Shown: positions 41,140-49,848 of the stretch, piece after piece | Layout of the letters: every line of letters starts with the position of its first letter | How positions within the stretch are numbered: position 1 is the stretch's first letter | Source: JAIEPT01 sp038217425 | Lineage (GTDB): Bacteria > Planctomycetota > Planctomycetia > Gemmatales > Gemmataceae | Reading direction: 5' to 3' | DNA length: 64,000 nucleotides | Assembly: GCA_038217425.1 (NCBI GenBank) | Contig: JBBQPM010000006.1 | Location: 1 to 64,000 of the forward strand | The notes under the pieces: generated by a model | The model's database searches: none | What the model was told of the DNA's origin: nothing | The model's input: the letters and a program-made list of their open reading frames with translations, nothing else | Made by a program: the position numbers and the translations under genes

Positions 41140-41394
41140 ATGGTGGTTGAACTGAATGCGAAAGTAGTCGAGTTGCTCAAGAAACTTGAGGAGCAGGCGG
41201 CTGATCGAAAGATGCCGCTGGAAACTTACTTGAGTTTGATGGTAGAGCCCGGGTCCGCTCGCGCGCAGGCGAAAGTACCGCTGTCCGATGAGGAGTTCGA
41301 GGCTCTGCTTGACGAGATGGCCGAAGGATCTGACGGTCTGCCGCCGCTTGCAGATATTTCAAGGGCGGACATCTACTCGGAACAGGATCGATGA
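41140..41394 (+). CDS. Probable antitoxin of a PIN-domain toxin pair
   Basis: The 84-residue protein (ATG at 41140, ribosome-binding site AAGGGGAGA) is charged and helical: MVVELNAKVVELLKKLEEQA, then PLETYLSLMVEP, and an acidic C-terminal half (LSDEEFEALLDEMAEG, ISRADIYSEQDR). I do not recognise a specific DNA-binding fold, but its stop codon overlaps the PIN gene start (ATGA) and a TATAAT at 41114-41119 precedes it, as usual for antitoxin-first operons. The acidic C-terminus would suit binding and blocking the PIN active site. Confidence 0.65.
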   Translation: MVVELNAKVVELLKKLEEQAADRKMPLETYLSLMVEPGSARAQAKVPLSDEEFEALLDEMAEGSDGLPPLADISRADIYSEQDR

Positions 41395-41843
41395 TTATCC
41401 ACCTCGACACGAACATTCTCACACGAATGTTTCATCGGCCTGACCCTCAGTACCTGTTGGTGCGCAACGCCGTACGAGTACTGCAAAATCGCGGCGATTT
41501 GTTGGTCGCGAGTCCGCAAAACGTCGCGGAATTTTGGAGTGTATGCACGCGACCGGTAACCTCTCGCGGCGGGCTTGGGCTTTCACTTGTCGCAACTTCA
41601 AAACGATTGAGACTAATCGAACGTGTTACGAATATTCTTCCGTATCCCGAAAATACCTTCCAGCAGTGGAAGCAACTCGTGAGTGCGCACGGCGTCAAAG
41701 GGCTACAAGTGTACGATGCAAAAATAGTGGTGCACATGGTGTCGAATCGGACGGTTCACCTGCTGACGCTAATTCACGTGGATTTCACCAGATACTTCGA
41801 AATCACGGTGCTAAATCCTACGGACATCGCTTCACTTCCATGA
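41391..41843 (+). CDS. PIN-domain toxin (VapC-like RNase)
   Basis: The 150-residue protein is a PIN domain with the acidic active-site residues in place: Asp6 in IIHLDTNIL, Glu47 in SPQNVAEFWS and Asp109 in GLQVYDAKIV, with LLTLIHVDFTRYF near the end holding a further Asp. VapC toxins cleave tRNA or rRNA when free of their antitoxin. The gene overlaps the antitoxin gene by four bases and the 3' end of the oppositely oriented HicB-like gene by 12 bases. It has no membrane segment. Confidence 0.88.
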   Translation: MIIHLDTNILTRMFHRPDPQYLLVRNAVRVLQNRGDLLVASPQNVAEFWSVCTRPVTSRGGLGLSLVATSKRLRLIERVTNILPYPENTFQQWKQLVSAHGVKGLQVYDAKIVVHMVSNRTVHLLTLIHVDFTRYFEITVLNPTDIASLP

Positions 41844-42011
41844 CTCGCCGTGGCCCTGCCGATCCGCCAACACTCGGAGCGAGAGCGCCTGAATGCGATC
41901 GATCGCTTCTTGTCGCGTTTGGCCGTAAGTCATCACGCCTGGTAGATCCGGTACCTCTGCGATCCACCGGCCGTCGTCTTCTCGTTCGAGTTCAATCGTT
42001 AGCGGCGGCAT
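41832..42011 (-). CDS. HicB-like antitoxin protein, 59 residues, no HicA partner seen
   Basis: A short minus-strand frame from ATG 42011 to TGA 41832 gives 59 residues: it begins MPPLTIELEREDDGRWIAEV, then PDLPGVMTYGQTRQEAIDRI, QALSLRVLAD and ends GHGESWK. PPLTIELEREDDGRWIAEVP followed by LPGVMTYGxTxxEAxxxI is the HicB (RNase H-like) fold seen in most short HicB proteins. It normally neutralises the HicA mRNA interferase, often encoded just upstream, but I see no clear HicA in the 85 bases before it. A C-terminal DNA-binding extension is also missing, as in the shorter subtype. It is convergent with the PIN gene. Confidence 0.75.
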   Translation of the reverse strand: MPPLTIELEREDDGRWIAEVPDLPGVMTYGQTRQEAIDRIQALSLRVLADRQGHGESWK

Positions 42012-42123
42012 GGGTTCCTCCGTTGTTTGCGTCCCTTGCTGCGTTTAATGTTACCGGGACGTTCGGGAAATAGAAAGACAAGTCGCCCGCGGTTTTGTGC
42101 GAGACGCGGGCCGGGTCTGCGTC

Positions 42124-42129
42124 TACACT
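42124..42129 (+). promoter_or_regulatory. Candidate -10 box TACACT for the ABC exporter operon, leaderless spacing
   Basis: TACACT ends six bases before the ATG of the GldA-like gene at 42136, the same spacing as for rsmH and asnB. No ribosome-binding site and no clear -35 box are visible. Confidence 0.3.
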
Positions 42130-42135
42130 ACCTCC

Positions 42136-43098
42136 ATGATGATCCAGGTCGAGAATCTGACGAAGTTCTTCGGGCCCGTTCTCGCCGTCGATCGCATCTC
42201 CTTCGCGGTCGATCGCGGCGAAGTCGTCGGCTTCCTGGGGCCTAACGGCGCCGGCAAGTCGACCACCATGCGAATCCTTACCACCTATCTCCCCGCCAGC
42301 GACGGCCAGGCGCGCGTGGCCGGGTTCGATGTCGCCGACCAATCGCTCGACGTTCGGCGGAATATCGGATATCTCCCTGAAAGCGTCCCCATCTACCCCG
42401 AAATGCGGGTCGAGGAGTATCTACACTTCCGCGCCAAGCTCAAGGGCGTGGCCCGCAAAGGGAGGCCGGCCCGCGTCGATTATTGCCTCGATCGATGCCG
42501 GCTCAAGGAGGTGCGCCGACGGTTGGTGCAGACGCTTTCGAAAGGGTATCGCCAGCGCGTCGGGTTGGCCGATGCGATGGTGCACGATCCGCCCATCATG
42601 ATTCTGGACGAACCGACGTCGGGGCTCGATCCGCTGCAGATCCGCGAGACGCTCGCCCTCATCCGTGAGCTGGGCGAGAAGCACACGATCTTGCTGTCGA
42701 CGCATATTCTGTCGGAAGTGGAGGCGGTCTGTCAGCGCGTGATCGTGATCGCCGCGGGGAGATTGGGGCTCTCCACGACGCTGTCGGAAATCGATCGCGT
42801 GAAGACGGTGCTCGTGGAAGTAAGGGCTGGAGCCGACGAGGTCCGCCCTGCCCTGGCGGATTTGGCAGGCGTTCGAGAAGTCCAGGTCGAGGAATTAGCG
42901 GATGGCTGGCGGCTCTACAGTGTCGTGACGGCGGGCGAAGGGGACGTGCGGGAATCGCTCTCGCAGCTACTGTTCGCCCGAAGTTGGACGCCGCGCCGGC
43001 TCGAACTGCGTGGCCGACGTCTCGAAGAGGTCTTTCTCGAAACGGTCCGCTCCCGCGATCCGCTGCAGTCGGCAAACGATTCACAATCTCTCCGGTAG
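42136..43098 (+). CDS. ABC-2-type exporter ATP-binding protein (GldA-like)
   Basis: The 320-residue protein carries Walker A GPNGAGKSTTMRIL, Q-loop, signature LSKGYRQRVGLADAMVHDP, Walker B IMILDEPTSGLDP and H-loop LLSTHIL. It has the extended C-terminal region (about 220-320) typical of GldA/NatA-type ATPases, which couple to ABC-2 permeases. The ATG at 42136 follows a TACACT box at leaderless spacing. It is the first gene of an operon with GldF-like permease, GldG-like and DUF4340 genes. In Bacteroidetes GldAFG supports gliding or surface-protein export; planctomycetes carry the cluster without gliding, so the cargo is unknown. Confidence 0.92.
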   Translation: MMIQVENLTKFFGPVLAVDRISFAVDRGEVVGFLGPNGAGKSTTMRILTTYLPASDGQARVAGFDVADQSLDVRRNIGYLPESVPIYPEMRVEEYLHFRAKLKGVARKGRPARVDYCLDRCRLKEVRRRLVQTLSKGYRQRVGLADAMVHDPPIMILDEPTSGLDPLQIRETLALIRELGEKHTILLSTHILSEVEAVCQRVIVIAAGRLGLSTTLSEIDRVKTVLVEVRAGADEVRPALADLAGVREVQVEELADGWRLYSVVTAGEGDVRESLSQLLFARSWTPRRLELRGRRLEEVFLETVRSRDPLQSANDSQSLR

Positions 43099-43103
43099 CA
43101 CGC

Positions 43104-44675
43104 ATGGAAATCCAGGAGCACGTCAGCACGAAGTATCGGCCCGCGCCCGAGCTGCCGCCGTCGGCCATTGCCCCGGAACGTCAAGCGTTCTCGCAGTCGG
43201 TCGGCTTCGTCGGCCTGATGCTCATCACGATTCGCCTGGTGGCGCTCGCCTTCAACAACCGGTATTTCGGCGCCACGAGCTGGGGGTTTTTCCTCTACGT
43301 GCTGGGGCTTTCCGCGCTCGTCTTTCACGCCTTTGCCGATCGCGAGTATCAAATTCGCCGAATGTACGGCGTCCTGTCGATTCTCGTCGGCGTGCTCGGC
43401 ATCGTCCTCTTCATCGTCGGCGTTTCCCTGTGGTATCGCGTCGATCAAGCGGGGAACCTCGTCAGCAACCTGGCCCGGCAACGCCTGGTCACGACGCTCA
43501 TGACGCTGGGGACGCCGTTACTTTTCGCGAGCCCGCTCTTGGCCCTTGGTTCGTTGCGGCAAGAAGACGATTCTCGGCCGCGTAAGCTGATCGGGCTCTT
43601 TCTGGTGCTCGCCGGATTGGCGTACTTTCTGGGGGCGCTCATCACGTCGATCGTGGTTGCTCGCTTCCTGCCGATCGGCGGGTTTTTCCTGCTGCTCGTC
43701 GGACTGCTCCACCTCGTCTGCTTCCTCGCCGCCCAGGGTTACGGCTGCAATCGGGCGTACCAGATCGGCTTGCTCATGGGCATCATCGGCAGCGCCATGG
43801 TCGGCGTCGCCGCGGTCTGGTCGTTCTTCGCGCCGAGCTTTCTCGTGCCCAACGGGTTGCTCCTGATCGTCGTCGGCTTACTCACGCTCGCAGTCAGTCT
43901 GTCGACGTGCTGCGATTGGCCGATCGTGGTGCTGACGAAACGCGAACTGGGCGCTTACTTTCATTCGCCGATCGCGTACATCGTTCTCTTCGCCATGGTT
44001 CTCGTCTCGGGCATTCTCTTTTATTTGTTCTTGTTCGAGATGGCGCCTAGCCAGGGCCGGCCGCAAGGCGGGGCGTTCGAGCCGATCTTGGTCGGGTACT
44101 TCGCGGGCATCCTGCATCTCTTCGTGCTCGTCGTCTTCATTCCGCTCGTCACCATGCGGCTATTCGCCGAGGAAAAACGCTCCGGCAGCCTCGAAATGCT
44201 GCTGACGGCGCCAGTGACCGACGCGGCCGTCGTGTGGAGCAAGTTCGTCGCGGGCTGGCTCTTTTCACTGCTCATGTGGGCGCCGAGCTTGCTGTTTCTC
44301 ATCAGCTTACGGCTCTTCAATCCGCTCGATTTCGAATACCGGCCCATTCTTAGCTTCATCCTCGTCGTGATGGTGACGCACTTCAGCTTCGTGGCGATGG
44401 GGCTCTTCTTTTCGAGCATGACGAGCAACCAGATCGTGGCTGCGATTTTGACGTTCGCCGGCATGCTGGGGCATCTGTTCTTTCTCTTCGCCCAGGCGTT
44501 CACCGCGCAGGAGTCAGCCTTCCGCGAGTTCTTCCGCTTCGCGGCCTTTTACACGCTGTGGCGCGACGCGCTGGCCGGGAATGTGATCCCGCGGGCGCTG
44601 TTTTTTCATCTGACGACGGGACTGATCTTTTTGTTTTTGACGCAAGTCGTGCTGGCGTCGCGTAAGTGGAAGTGA
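43104..44675 (+). CDS. ABC-2 family permease (GldF-like) with extra N-terminal membrane region
   Basis: The 523-residue protein starts at the ATG at 43104, five bases after the ATPase gene. The C-terminal half (about 290-520) is the GldF-like ABC-2 permease: LTKRELGAYFHSPIAYIVLF, TMRLFAEEKRSGSLEMLLTAPV and six helices ending in FLTQVVLASRKWK. The N-terminal part (about 25-285) adds six or so further helices, making it about double the length of GldF, which usually has about 240 residues. It forms the membrane channel of the exporter together with the GldA-like ATPase. The gene is followed by the GldG-like gene after 14 bases. Confidence 0.88.
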   Translation: MEIQEHVSTKYRPAPELPPSAIAPERQAFSQSVGFVGLMLITIRLVALAFNNRYFGATSWGFFLYVLGLSALVFHAFADREYQIRRMYGVLSILVGVLGIVLFIVGVSLWYRVDQAGNLVSNLARQRLVTTLMTLGTPLLFASPLLALGSLRQEDDSRPRKLIGLFLVLAGLAYFLGALITSIVVARFLPIGGFFLLLVGLLHLVCFLAAQGYGCNRAYQIGLLMGIIGSAMVGVAAVWSFFAPSFLVPNGLLLIVVGLLTLAVSLSTCCDWPIVVLTKRELGAYFHSPIAYIVLFAMVLVSGILFYLFLFEMAPSQGRPQGGAFEPILVGYFAGILHLFVLVVFIPLVTMRLFAEEKRSGSLEMLLTAPVTDAAVVWSKFVAGWLFSLLMWAPSLLFLISLRLFNPLDFEYRPILSFILVVMVTHFSFVAMGLFFSSMTSNQIVAAILTFAGMLGHLFFLFAQAFTAQESAFREFFRFAAFYTLWRDALAGNVIPRALFFHLTTGLIFLFLTQVVLASRKWK

Positions 44676-44689
44676 CGAGGACCGCAACC

Positions 44690-47329
44690 ATGGCCGAGGC
44701 GAGCGAGCGCACGAATCGACTGATGCATCTGGCCGGCGTGGCGCTCTGGTCGGGCGTGATGCTGTGCGTCTTCGCGGGCTGGCTGGACGCATACGAAGAA
44801 CTCGGGGTGCAGGGTTTTTGGCTGCGTTGGCTGGGGCTGGGACTGGCCGTACTCGCTGTACCGATCGGGTTTCTCGCCGGATCGAAGAGCAGCGTCCTGA
44901 CGTGGGGGTTCACGGCGGCACTGGGACTGGCCGGGCTGGCCTGGATTCTTTCGACGCAAAACGAGCTACGCCTCATTTCGCAAGGGCTTTTGCTAGTCTC
45001 GTGCTTGACGCTGCTCGCCGGAGCGGTCGGCTGGTTGAGGACGACGCGGGAAGAGGTCGCGTTCACACCCGCCGTGGCCCAGTGGCAACCGCGCGTCGTC
45101 GTTGGCCTGGGAATCATCGGGCTGGTTCTGCTGGGAGTCGCTGGATACTACGGTTGGCGTTTACGGCTCGCGGGCCTGGGCGAGTCGCTCGGCATCGGCC
45201 TATTGGCCCTGGCCCTGCTGCTGGTCGCCTGGACGGCACGCGACGCCTTCGATGCGGAGCGAACGTTGCGCACGGTACATCGCCGCAGCCGCGTCCTGGC
45301 CCTGGGACTGCTGATCCTGGCCGCAGCGTGCGGCGCGGGGGCGGCGTATCTCTACTGGGGCGGACAACCCGATAGCACCCCTCCTCTGCTCGAGATCGCA
45401 TTATTGTTCGCGTGGTGCTTGATCGCCGTCATCACCGCGAGCGTGCTGTTCGCCGGGCCAAGTCTGTCGTCGCTGCGGACGATCTTGCCATTGCAGGCCG
45501 GCCTGTTCGGCCTCGTAACGATCGCGGTCGCGCTGGTGCGTCTGGATCTCGAGCGCGGCGGCGCGACGGTCGGCGCCGGGCTCGAAGCCTGGCGCGGCGA
45601 ACGCGCCTGGGTCTTTTGGCTCGGCGCCTACGCAATCTTCCTCGGCCTGGCATTGCCGATGCTCACGTTGCTGCTGTGCCAGGGCGAAGCGGTCGGCAAT
45701 CCCGGCCTGCGCGGCGCCATGTTCCGCTTGCAGGCCTTCGTCTCCGTCGCCTGCGCCGTGCTGCTCTTCGTCGTCGCCAACGTCGCTGTCTATTCGTTTT
45801 TACCTCAGAATTATTCCTGGACGAGCGAAGCCGGGCTTTACACGCTCAGCGACGCCGCCAAGGCGCTGCTGCGGAGCCTCAAGGAACCGACGACCGTCAT
45901 CGCCATTCTCCCCAGCGAAGGCGAAAGCGATGCCCTGTCGCAGTCGTTTCGCTCGCATTCGGCGGCCGTGCTCGATAATCTGCAAGCCGAGACGAAGATG
46001 GTGAGCACGAAGACAATCGACCCCGAAAATTCCAAGGAGACACGCGGGTTGCTCGAACGCTACCCGATTCTGCGGAATCAATTCAACGGCGGCTGGCTAC
46101 TGATTTACGGGTACGACAATCCCGACGAGAAGACGCCCCCCAAGCACGCCTTCATCCCGCGCGAACGGCTGCTCCTGCGCCGCACAGAAGAAGCGACGCG
46201 GTCGGATACGCTCGCCTTTCGCGGCGAGATGGAGTTCATCCGCGAGATGAAGATCCTGACCCAGGAGAGCGCCAAGCGAACCATTTACTTCGTTCAGGGA
46301 GGCGGCGCCCTCGATCTCGAACGCGGCAAGCAGCGTGCCCGCGAGTTCCTGGGCGAACCGCTGACGCCGTTGGGTTCCTCCCAACTGGCGAAACGGCTCG
46401 GTCAAGATAAGTTCGAAATCAAATCGCTGCACTGGGGCGACAAGATCGAGTCCGAAGGGGGCCGAGCGTTCAACGTACGCGACCCCGATTCGCCTAAATT
46501 CAAGGACGTCCCCAAGGATTGCGACCTCCTCGTCGTGTTGGGCGCCGTCGACCCTTGGCCAGCCGAGGCGCTCGACGTCGTCGATCGGTACCTGCAAAAT
46601 GGAGGCGTGTTGCTGGCGACGTTCGACATCGTGCTCGACCCCGTCCGCCGCGAAGTTTCCACGAGCGGCCTTGAGAAAATCCTGGAACCTTACGGCGTCT
46701 CGGTGTCGACCAAGGCGGTTGTCAACGTCATCCCCGGACCGCGCGGCGATGAACTCGGTCCGATGGTCCTGGCGAAAGTTCCCGATCAGGCGCAGACCTC
46801 GCTCGCTCGGGCGCAGAGCGGCGGCTTCTTTCAGATCGATCAATCCGCCTGCGTGGTGACGCCCAAGCCGGCCGGGAATTTCCAGGCCGAGACGTTGTTC
46901 GACGTCCGCAATGTGCGCGGATCCAATTTTCTGCAGACGCCTCGGGCCGTGCGTTTGTCTCCAGGAAACGTTCAGTACGACAAGGAGAAGGTTCCCTTTT
47001 CGATCGGCGTCGCCGTCTGGGAAAAAAAGAAGGACGACGAGAAGCCTCGGCCCCGTCTGGTCGTGCTGGGCGACACGGAACTTTTCAGCGACGGGTTTAT
47101 GGACCCGCGCAGCCCAGAGACCAGCGACAAGAATTACAACCTGTTCGCCGGCGCGGTCGATTGGCTCGCCGACCGCGAGGATCTCGCCGGGGCGCTGCCG
47201 CGCAACTCGAACTTTTACTTCATCGCGCCGACCACGCCGCTCGCGCCGATGGTGCTTTTGCCGCTGGGGCTGATGCTCCTCGCGCTCGGCGGGCTCGCGC
47301 TGGGCCTGTGGTTCATTCGTCGAAGGTGA
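44690..47329 (+). CDS. GldG-like auxiliary protein with large N-terminal membrane domain
   Basis: The ATG at 44690 is preferred; a GTG at 44666 is in frame but overlaps the permease gene. Of 879 residues, the first 370 form about ten membrane helices (LIGVALWSGVMLC-like, GLGLAVLAVPIGFLAG, FGLVTIAVALVRL and others). The remainder (about 375-850) is the GldG-type extracytoplasmic domain (WTSEAGLYTLSDAAKALLRSL, then TIYFVQGGGALDLERGK and CDLLVVLGAVDPWPAEALDVV), with a last helix at the C-terminus (MVLLPLGLMLLALGGLALGLWFI). Usual GldG proteins have one N-terminal helix; the extra helices are unusual. It follows the permease by 14 bases and the DUF4340 gene starts six bases later. Confidence 0.88.
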   Translation: MAEASERTNRLMHLAGVALWSGVMLCVFAGWLDAYEELGVQGFWLRWLGLGLAVLAVPIGFLAGSKSSVLTWGFTAALGLAGLAWILSTQNELRLISQGLLLVSCLTLLAGAVGWLRTTREEVAFTPAVAQWQPRVVVGLGIIGLVLLGVAGYYGWRLRLAGLGESLGIGLLALALLLVAWTARDAFDAERTLRTVHRRSRVLALGLLILAAACGAGAAYLYWGGQPDSTPPLLEIALLFAWCLIAVITASVLFAGPSLSSLRTILPLQAGLFGLVTIAVALVRLDLERGGATVGAGLEAWRGERAWVFWLGAYAIFLGLALPMLTLLLCQGEAVGNPGLRGAMFRLQAFVSVACAVLLFVVANVAVYSFLPQNYSWTSEAGLYTLSDAAKALLRSLKEPTTVIAILPSEGESDALSQSFRSHSAAVLDNLQAETKMVSTKTIDPENSKETRGLLERYPILRNQFNGGWLLIYGYDNPDEKTPPKHAFIPRERLLLRRTEEATRSDTLAFRGEMEFIREMKILTQESAKRTIYFVQGGGALDLERGKQRAREFLGEPLTPLGSSQLAKRLGQDKFEIKSLHWGDKIESEGGRAFNVRDPDSPKFKDVPKDCDLLVVLGAVDPWPAEALDVVDRYLQNGGVLLATFDIVLDPVRREVSTSGLEKILEPYGVSVSTKAVVNVIPGPRGDELGPMVLAKVPDQAQTSLARAQSGGFFQIDQSACVVTPKPAGNFQAETLFDVRNVRGSNFLQTPRAVRLSPGNVQYDKEKVPFSIGVAVWEKKKDDEKPRPRLVVLGDTELFSDGFMDPRSPETSDKNYNLFAGAVDWLADREDLAGALPRNSNFYFIAPTTPLAPMVLLPLGLMLLALGGLALGLWFIRRR

Positions 47330-47335
47330 TCCGTC

Positions 47336-49819
47336 ATGAACGCTCGCGCCACGCTGTGGATTTTCGGCCTGCTCCTCTCGGTCCTGTGGATCTTCGGGTT
47401 CGTCGTGTCGCAGTCGCGGAATTTGCTGCACGAGAAGTACGTCTTCCCGTCGCTGCACCGCGCTGATCGCCTCGTGTTCGATGCGGTCGAGATCAAACGC
47501 ACGCATGGCGGCAAACCCGAGACGATCGAATTCACGATGGCGGACGATTATTGGTACCTGCACGAAGGTGGCCAAAAGCTGCGCGTGCAGGGGTACAAGA
47601 TCGAGACGAAGATCGCCAAGGCAGTGCAGAAGGCGCAGCGCTCGCCGCGGAAGGTGACGCAGAGCCGTAACGAACTAGGCCTGGATCCGCCCGAACGGAT
47701 ACTGACGATCAAGGGCCGATCGAAGTCGAGCGAAGGCGAGCTGGGCCCGCAGCGCGAGTGGACGCTGCACTTGGGTAAAGAGACGGCCGACGGCAAATCG
47801 ATCTACGCCGTGGACGCTTCGCTGCCCGAGCGGGTCTTCGTGGTAGCGACCGAAGCGCTCAAGGGACTGGAGATCAATTCGCCGCACGAGATGCGCGAGA
47901 TGGTGCTGGTCAACTTCGACGAGAAGGAAGTTCAGCGGATCGCACTGCGCGAGAACGACACAAAGCTCGAACTCGTGCGCAACGAATGGGACACCTGGCG
48001 CATCGCGGAGCCCAACCTCGGCTGGGCGGATCAGGACGCGGTGGGCCCCAAGGCTCCCGGCTCGCAACGGCCCGGGAATACGCTGCTCTACTCGCTGGTC
48101 CACATTCGCGTCGATCGGCCCGAAGACTTCCTCCCCGCGGATCCCAAGAACCTCGATCAATACGGGCTCGCCGACGGCAAGGCGTGGCTCGCGATCGAAA
48201 CCGTCAGCCAGAGCGATTCCGCCTCGCGCAAGGAGCCGGGCAAGATCACGAAGATGCAGACGCTTTTGGTCGGCAAGGAAGAGGGAAAGCATTTTTACGC
48301 GCGACTCAAGGACGATCCCGGCGTGTTCAAGATTCCCGGGCATTACCTGGACCCGATCCGTGCCGCGATCGCCAATCCGCAGTCGCTGCGCAGCAAGACG
48401 CTGCTGCCGATCTCGAGTTCGCAGGTCGAACGATTTCAGCTCAGGGTGGGCGCCGAGTCCGCGGACTTCGCCTTCAAGGACAAGAAGTGGCAAATCTCGC
48501 AACAAAAACAGCCGATGACCCCCGCGAATCAAGGCCAGGTCGGCCGAATGATCCAGGCCCTCGATTTAAAGCCGGTGATCGACGAGTTCCTGCCGGAAGG
48601 CGCCGACGATGCAAAGCTCGGCCTGGCGCCGGCGAGTGCGGAACTGAAAGTCGCGCTCAAGGCGCCGGAAGACGTCCAAAAGGGCGTCAAAGTCGAGGTG
48701 GCGCTCGAGTTCGGCAAGCACGAGCGGCGTGGCGACAAAGACTACGTCGCCGTCAAGCGACGAGCCTCCGACGGCGGCATCGCCCGGTTCTGGATCCCGA
48801 AGGACTTGGCGGAAGCCCTCATCCCCGTCACCGGTATTTTGACCTACGTCAGCCCTGCCCTGCCTACGTTCGACTCTGCGAATGCCGACGCGATCGTCAT
48901 CGATTTCGGCGCCCAGCAAGTCAAGCTCGTGCAGCGCAACAAGAGGTGGTTCGTTCGCGAGAACGACGAAACCTATGAGAGCCCCGCGAACGCCAAGAGC
49001 GTCAGCGAATTGCTGGATGCGCTCGAAAACCTCCCCAATAAAAAATGGATCGCCAAGGTCGGCCCGAAGGACGACCTCAAACCATACGGGCTGACCTCGC
49101 CGCAGAGCAAGGTGAAGGTCTTCCTGCAAAAAGGCGCGACCAAGGAGATCGTCGAGATCGCTTTTGGCAAGGAGACCGACGACATCATGGATCGCCCCGG
49201 ACAGTTCGCGAAGTCGAGTCTGAGCGACAAGGTTTTTTTAGTCAACTCGGACTTGATGAAGGCGCTTCGCAAGTTCCCATGGCGCAGCCCGGTCGACGTG
49301 CAAATGGGGTTCGGCGTGCAGACGTGCGTCGCGCTACAGGCCCTGTGTCCGCTGATGTGGGCGTCGCCGCTGGCGCTCGGTCCGACCGCTGGCACGTCGG
49401 CGGACGAGGTCCAGGCGCTGAAGGTCACGCTGCGAACGGTCGTCGAAACGCGCGTCTTCCAGTTCCAGCGCGAGGGTAAGTCCTGGAAAGAAAAAGGGAG
49501 CCTCAGCGGTTTTCAACCTGACGACGCCAAGGTCCAGCGGGTCGCGGAACTTCTCACGAAGTCATCGCCCCGCCCCATCATCGGCCTGGAAGGCGCTGCC
49601 CGCAGCGCGTACAAACTGAAACCGGATGCAGCGCTTCTGGAGATCGAGGCAACGCTTCCCGGAGGCAAAACGGTGACGCTCCGCATCGGGGAGCGTTCGG
49701 AGGACTTCTACTTCGCTCAGCTCTCCACCTGGCCGGAAGCGGTATTCTTAATCCCGACGGAATCGGTCGCGCCGATCATCGTCGGCGCCGTCTATTTCAG
49801 TCGCCCGGCGGCCGACTAA
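47336..49819 (+). CDS. DUF4340 domain-containing protein of the GldAFG-like operon
   Basis: The 827-residue protein has an N-terminal helix (residues 6-25, LWIFGLLLSVLWIFGFVV) and a long extracytoplasmic part containing repeated DUF4340 units. Each unit has a W-x-L or W-K-I core followed by a YGL or LGL word (DDYWYLHEGGQKLRVQGYKI, NELGLDPPERI, DQYGLADGKAWLAIET, WRIAEPNLGW, KPYGLTSPQSKVKVFL). DUF4340 proteins sit beside GldG in many genomes and are thought to be its partners. The gene follows GldG by six bases and ends the operon. Function is unknown; an export accessory role is inferred from context. Confidence 0.88.
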   Translation: MNARATLWIFGLLLSVLWIFGFVVSQSRNLLHEKYVFPSLHRADRLVFDAVEIKRTHGGKPETIEFTMADDYWYLHEGGQKLRVQGYKIETKIAKAVQKAQRSPRKVTQSRNELGLDPPERILTIKGRSKSSEGELGPQREWTLHLGKETADGKSIYAVDASLPERVFVVATEALKGLEINSPHEMREMVLVNFDEKEVQRIALRENDTKLELVRNEWDTWRIAEPNLGWADQDAVGPKAPGSQRPGNTLLYSLVHIRVDRPEDFLPADPKNLDQYGLADGKAWLAIETVSQSDSASRKEPGKITKMQTLLVGKEEGKHFYARLKDDPGVFKIPGHYLDPIRAAIANPQSLRSKTLLPISSSQVERFQLRVGAESADFAFKDKKWQISQQKQPMTPANQGQVGRMIQALDLKPVIDEFLPEGADDAKLGLAPASAELKVALKAPEDVQKGVKVEVALEFGKHERRGDKDYVAVKRRASDGGIARFWIPKDLAEALIPVTGILTYVSPALPTFDSANADAIVIDFGAQQVKLVQRNKRWFVRENDETYESPANAKSVSELLDALENLPNKKWIAKVGPKDDLKPYGLTSPQSKVKVFLQKGATKEIVEIAFGKETDDIMDRPGQFAKSSLSDKVFLVNSDLMKALRKFPWRSPVDVQMGFGVQTCVALQALCPLMWASPLALGPTAGTSADEVQALKVTLRTVVETRVFQFQREGKSWKEKGSLSGFQPDDAKVQRVAELLTKSSPRPIIGLEGAARSAYKLKPDAALLEIEATLPGGKTVTLRIGERSEDFYFAQLSTWPEAVFLIPTESVAPIIVGAVYFSRPAAD

Positions 49820-49848
49820 ATGCCGTCAACGAGGACCTCCCACATTCG

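Noticed and set aside
39690..41180. 496-codon minus-strand reading frame over the glutathionylspermidine synthase-like gene
   Set aside because: It spans three plus-strand genes and contains no recognisable domain. The plus-strand genes overlap in the ATGA manner expected of an operon.
42012..42110. HicA-like toxin gene upstream of the HicB-like gene
   Set aside because: Reading all minus-strand frames gives only fragments without the HicA lysine/histidine motif; no start with a ribosome-binding site was found.
46097..47575. Long minus-strand reading frame opposite the GldG-like gene
   Set aside because: The frame is a GC-rich shadow of the plus-strand gene: no family motifs, arginine/histidine-rich composition, and it crosses the boundary of two coherent plus-strand genes.
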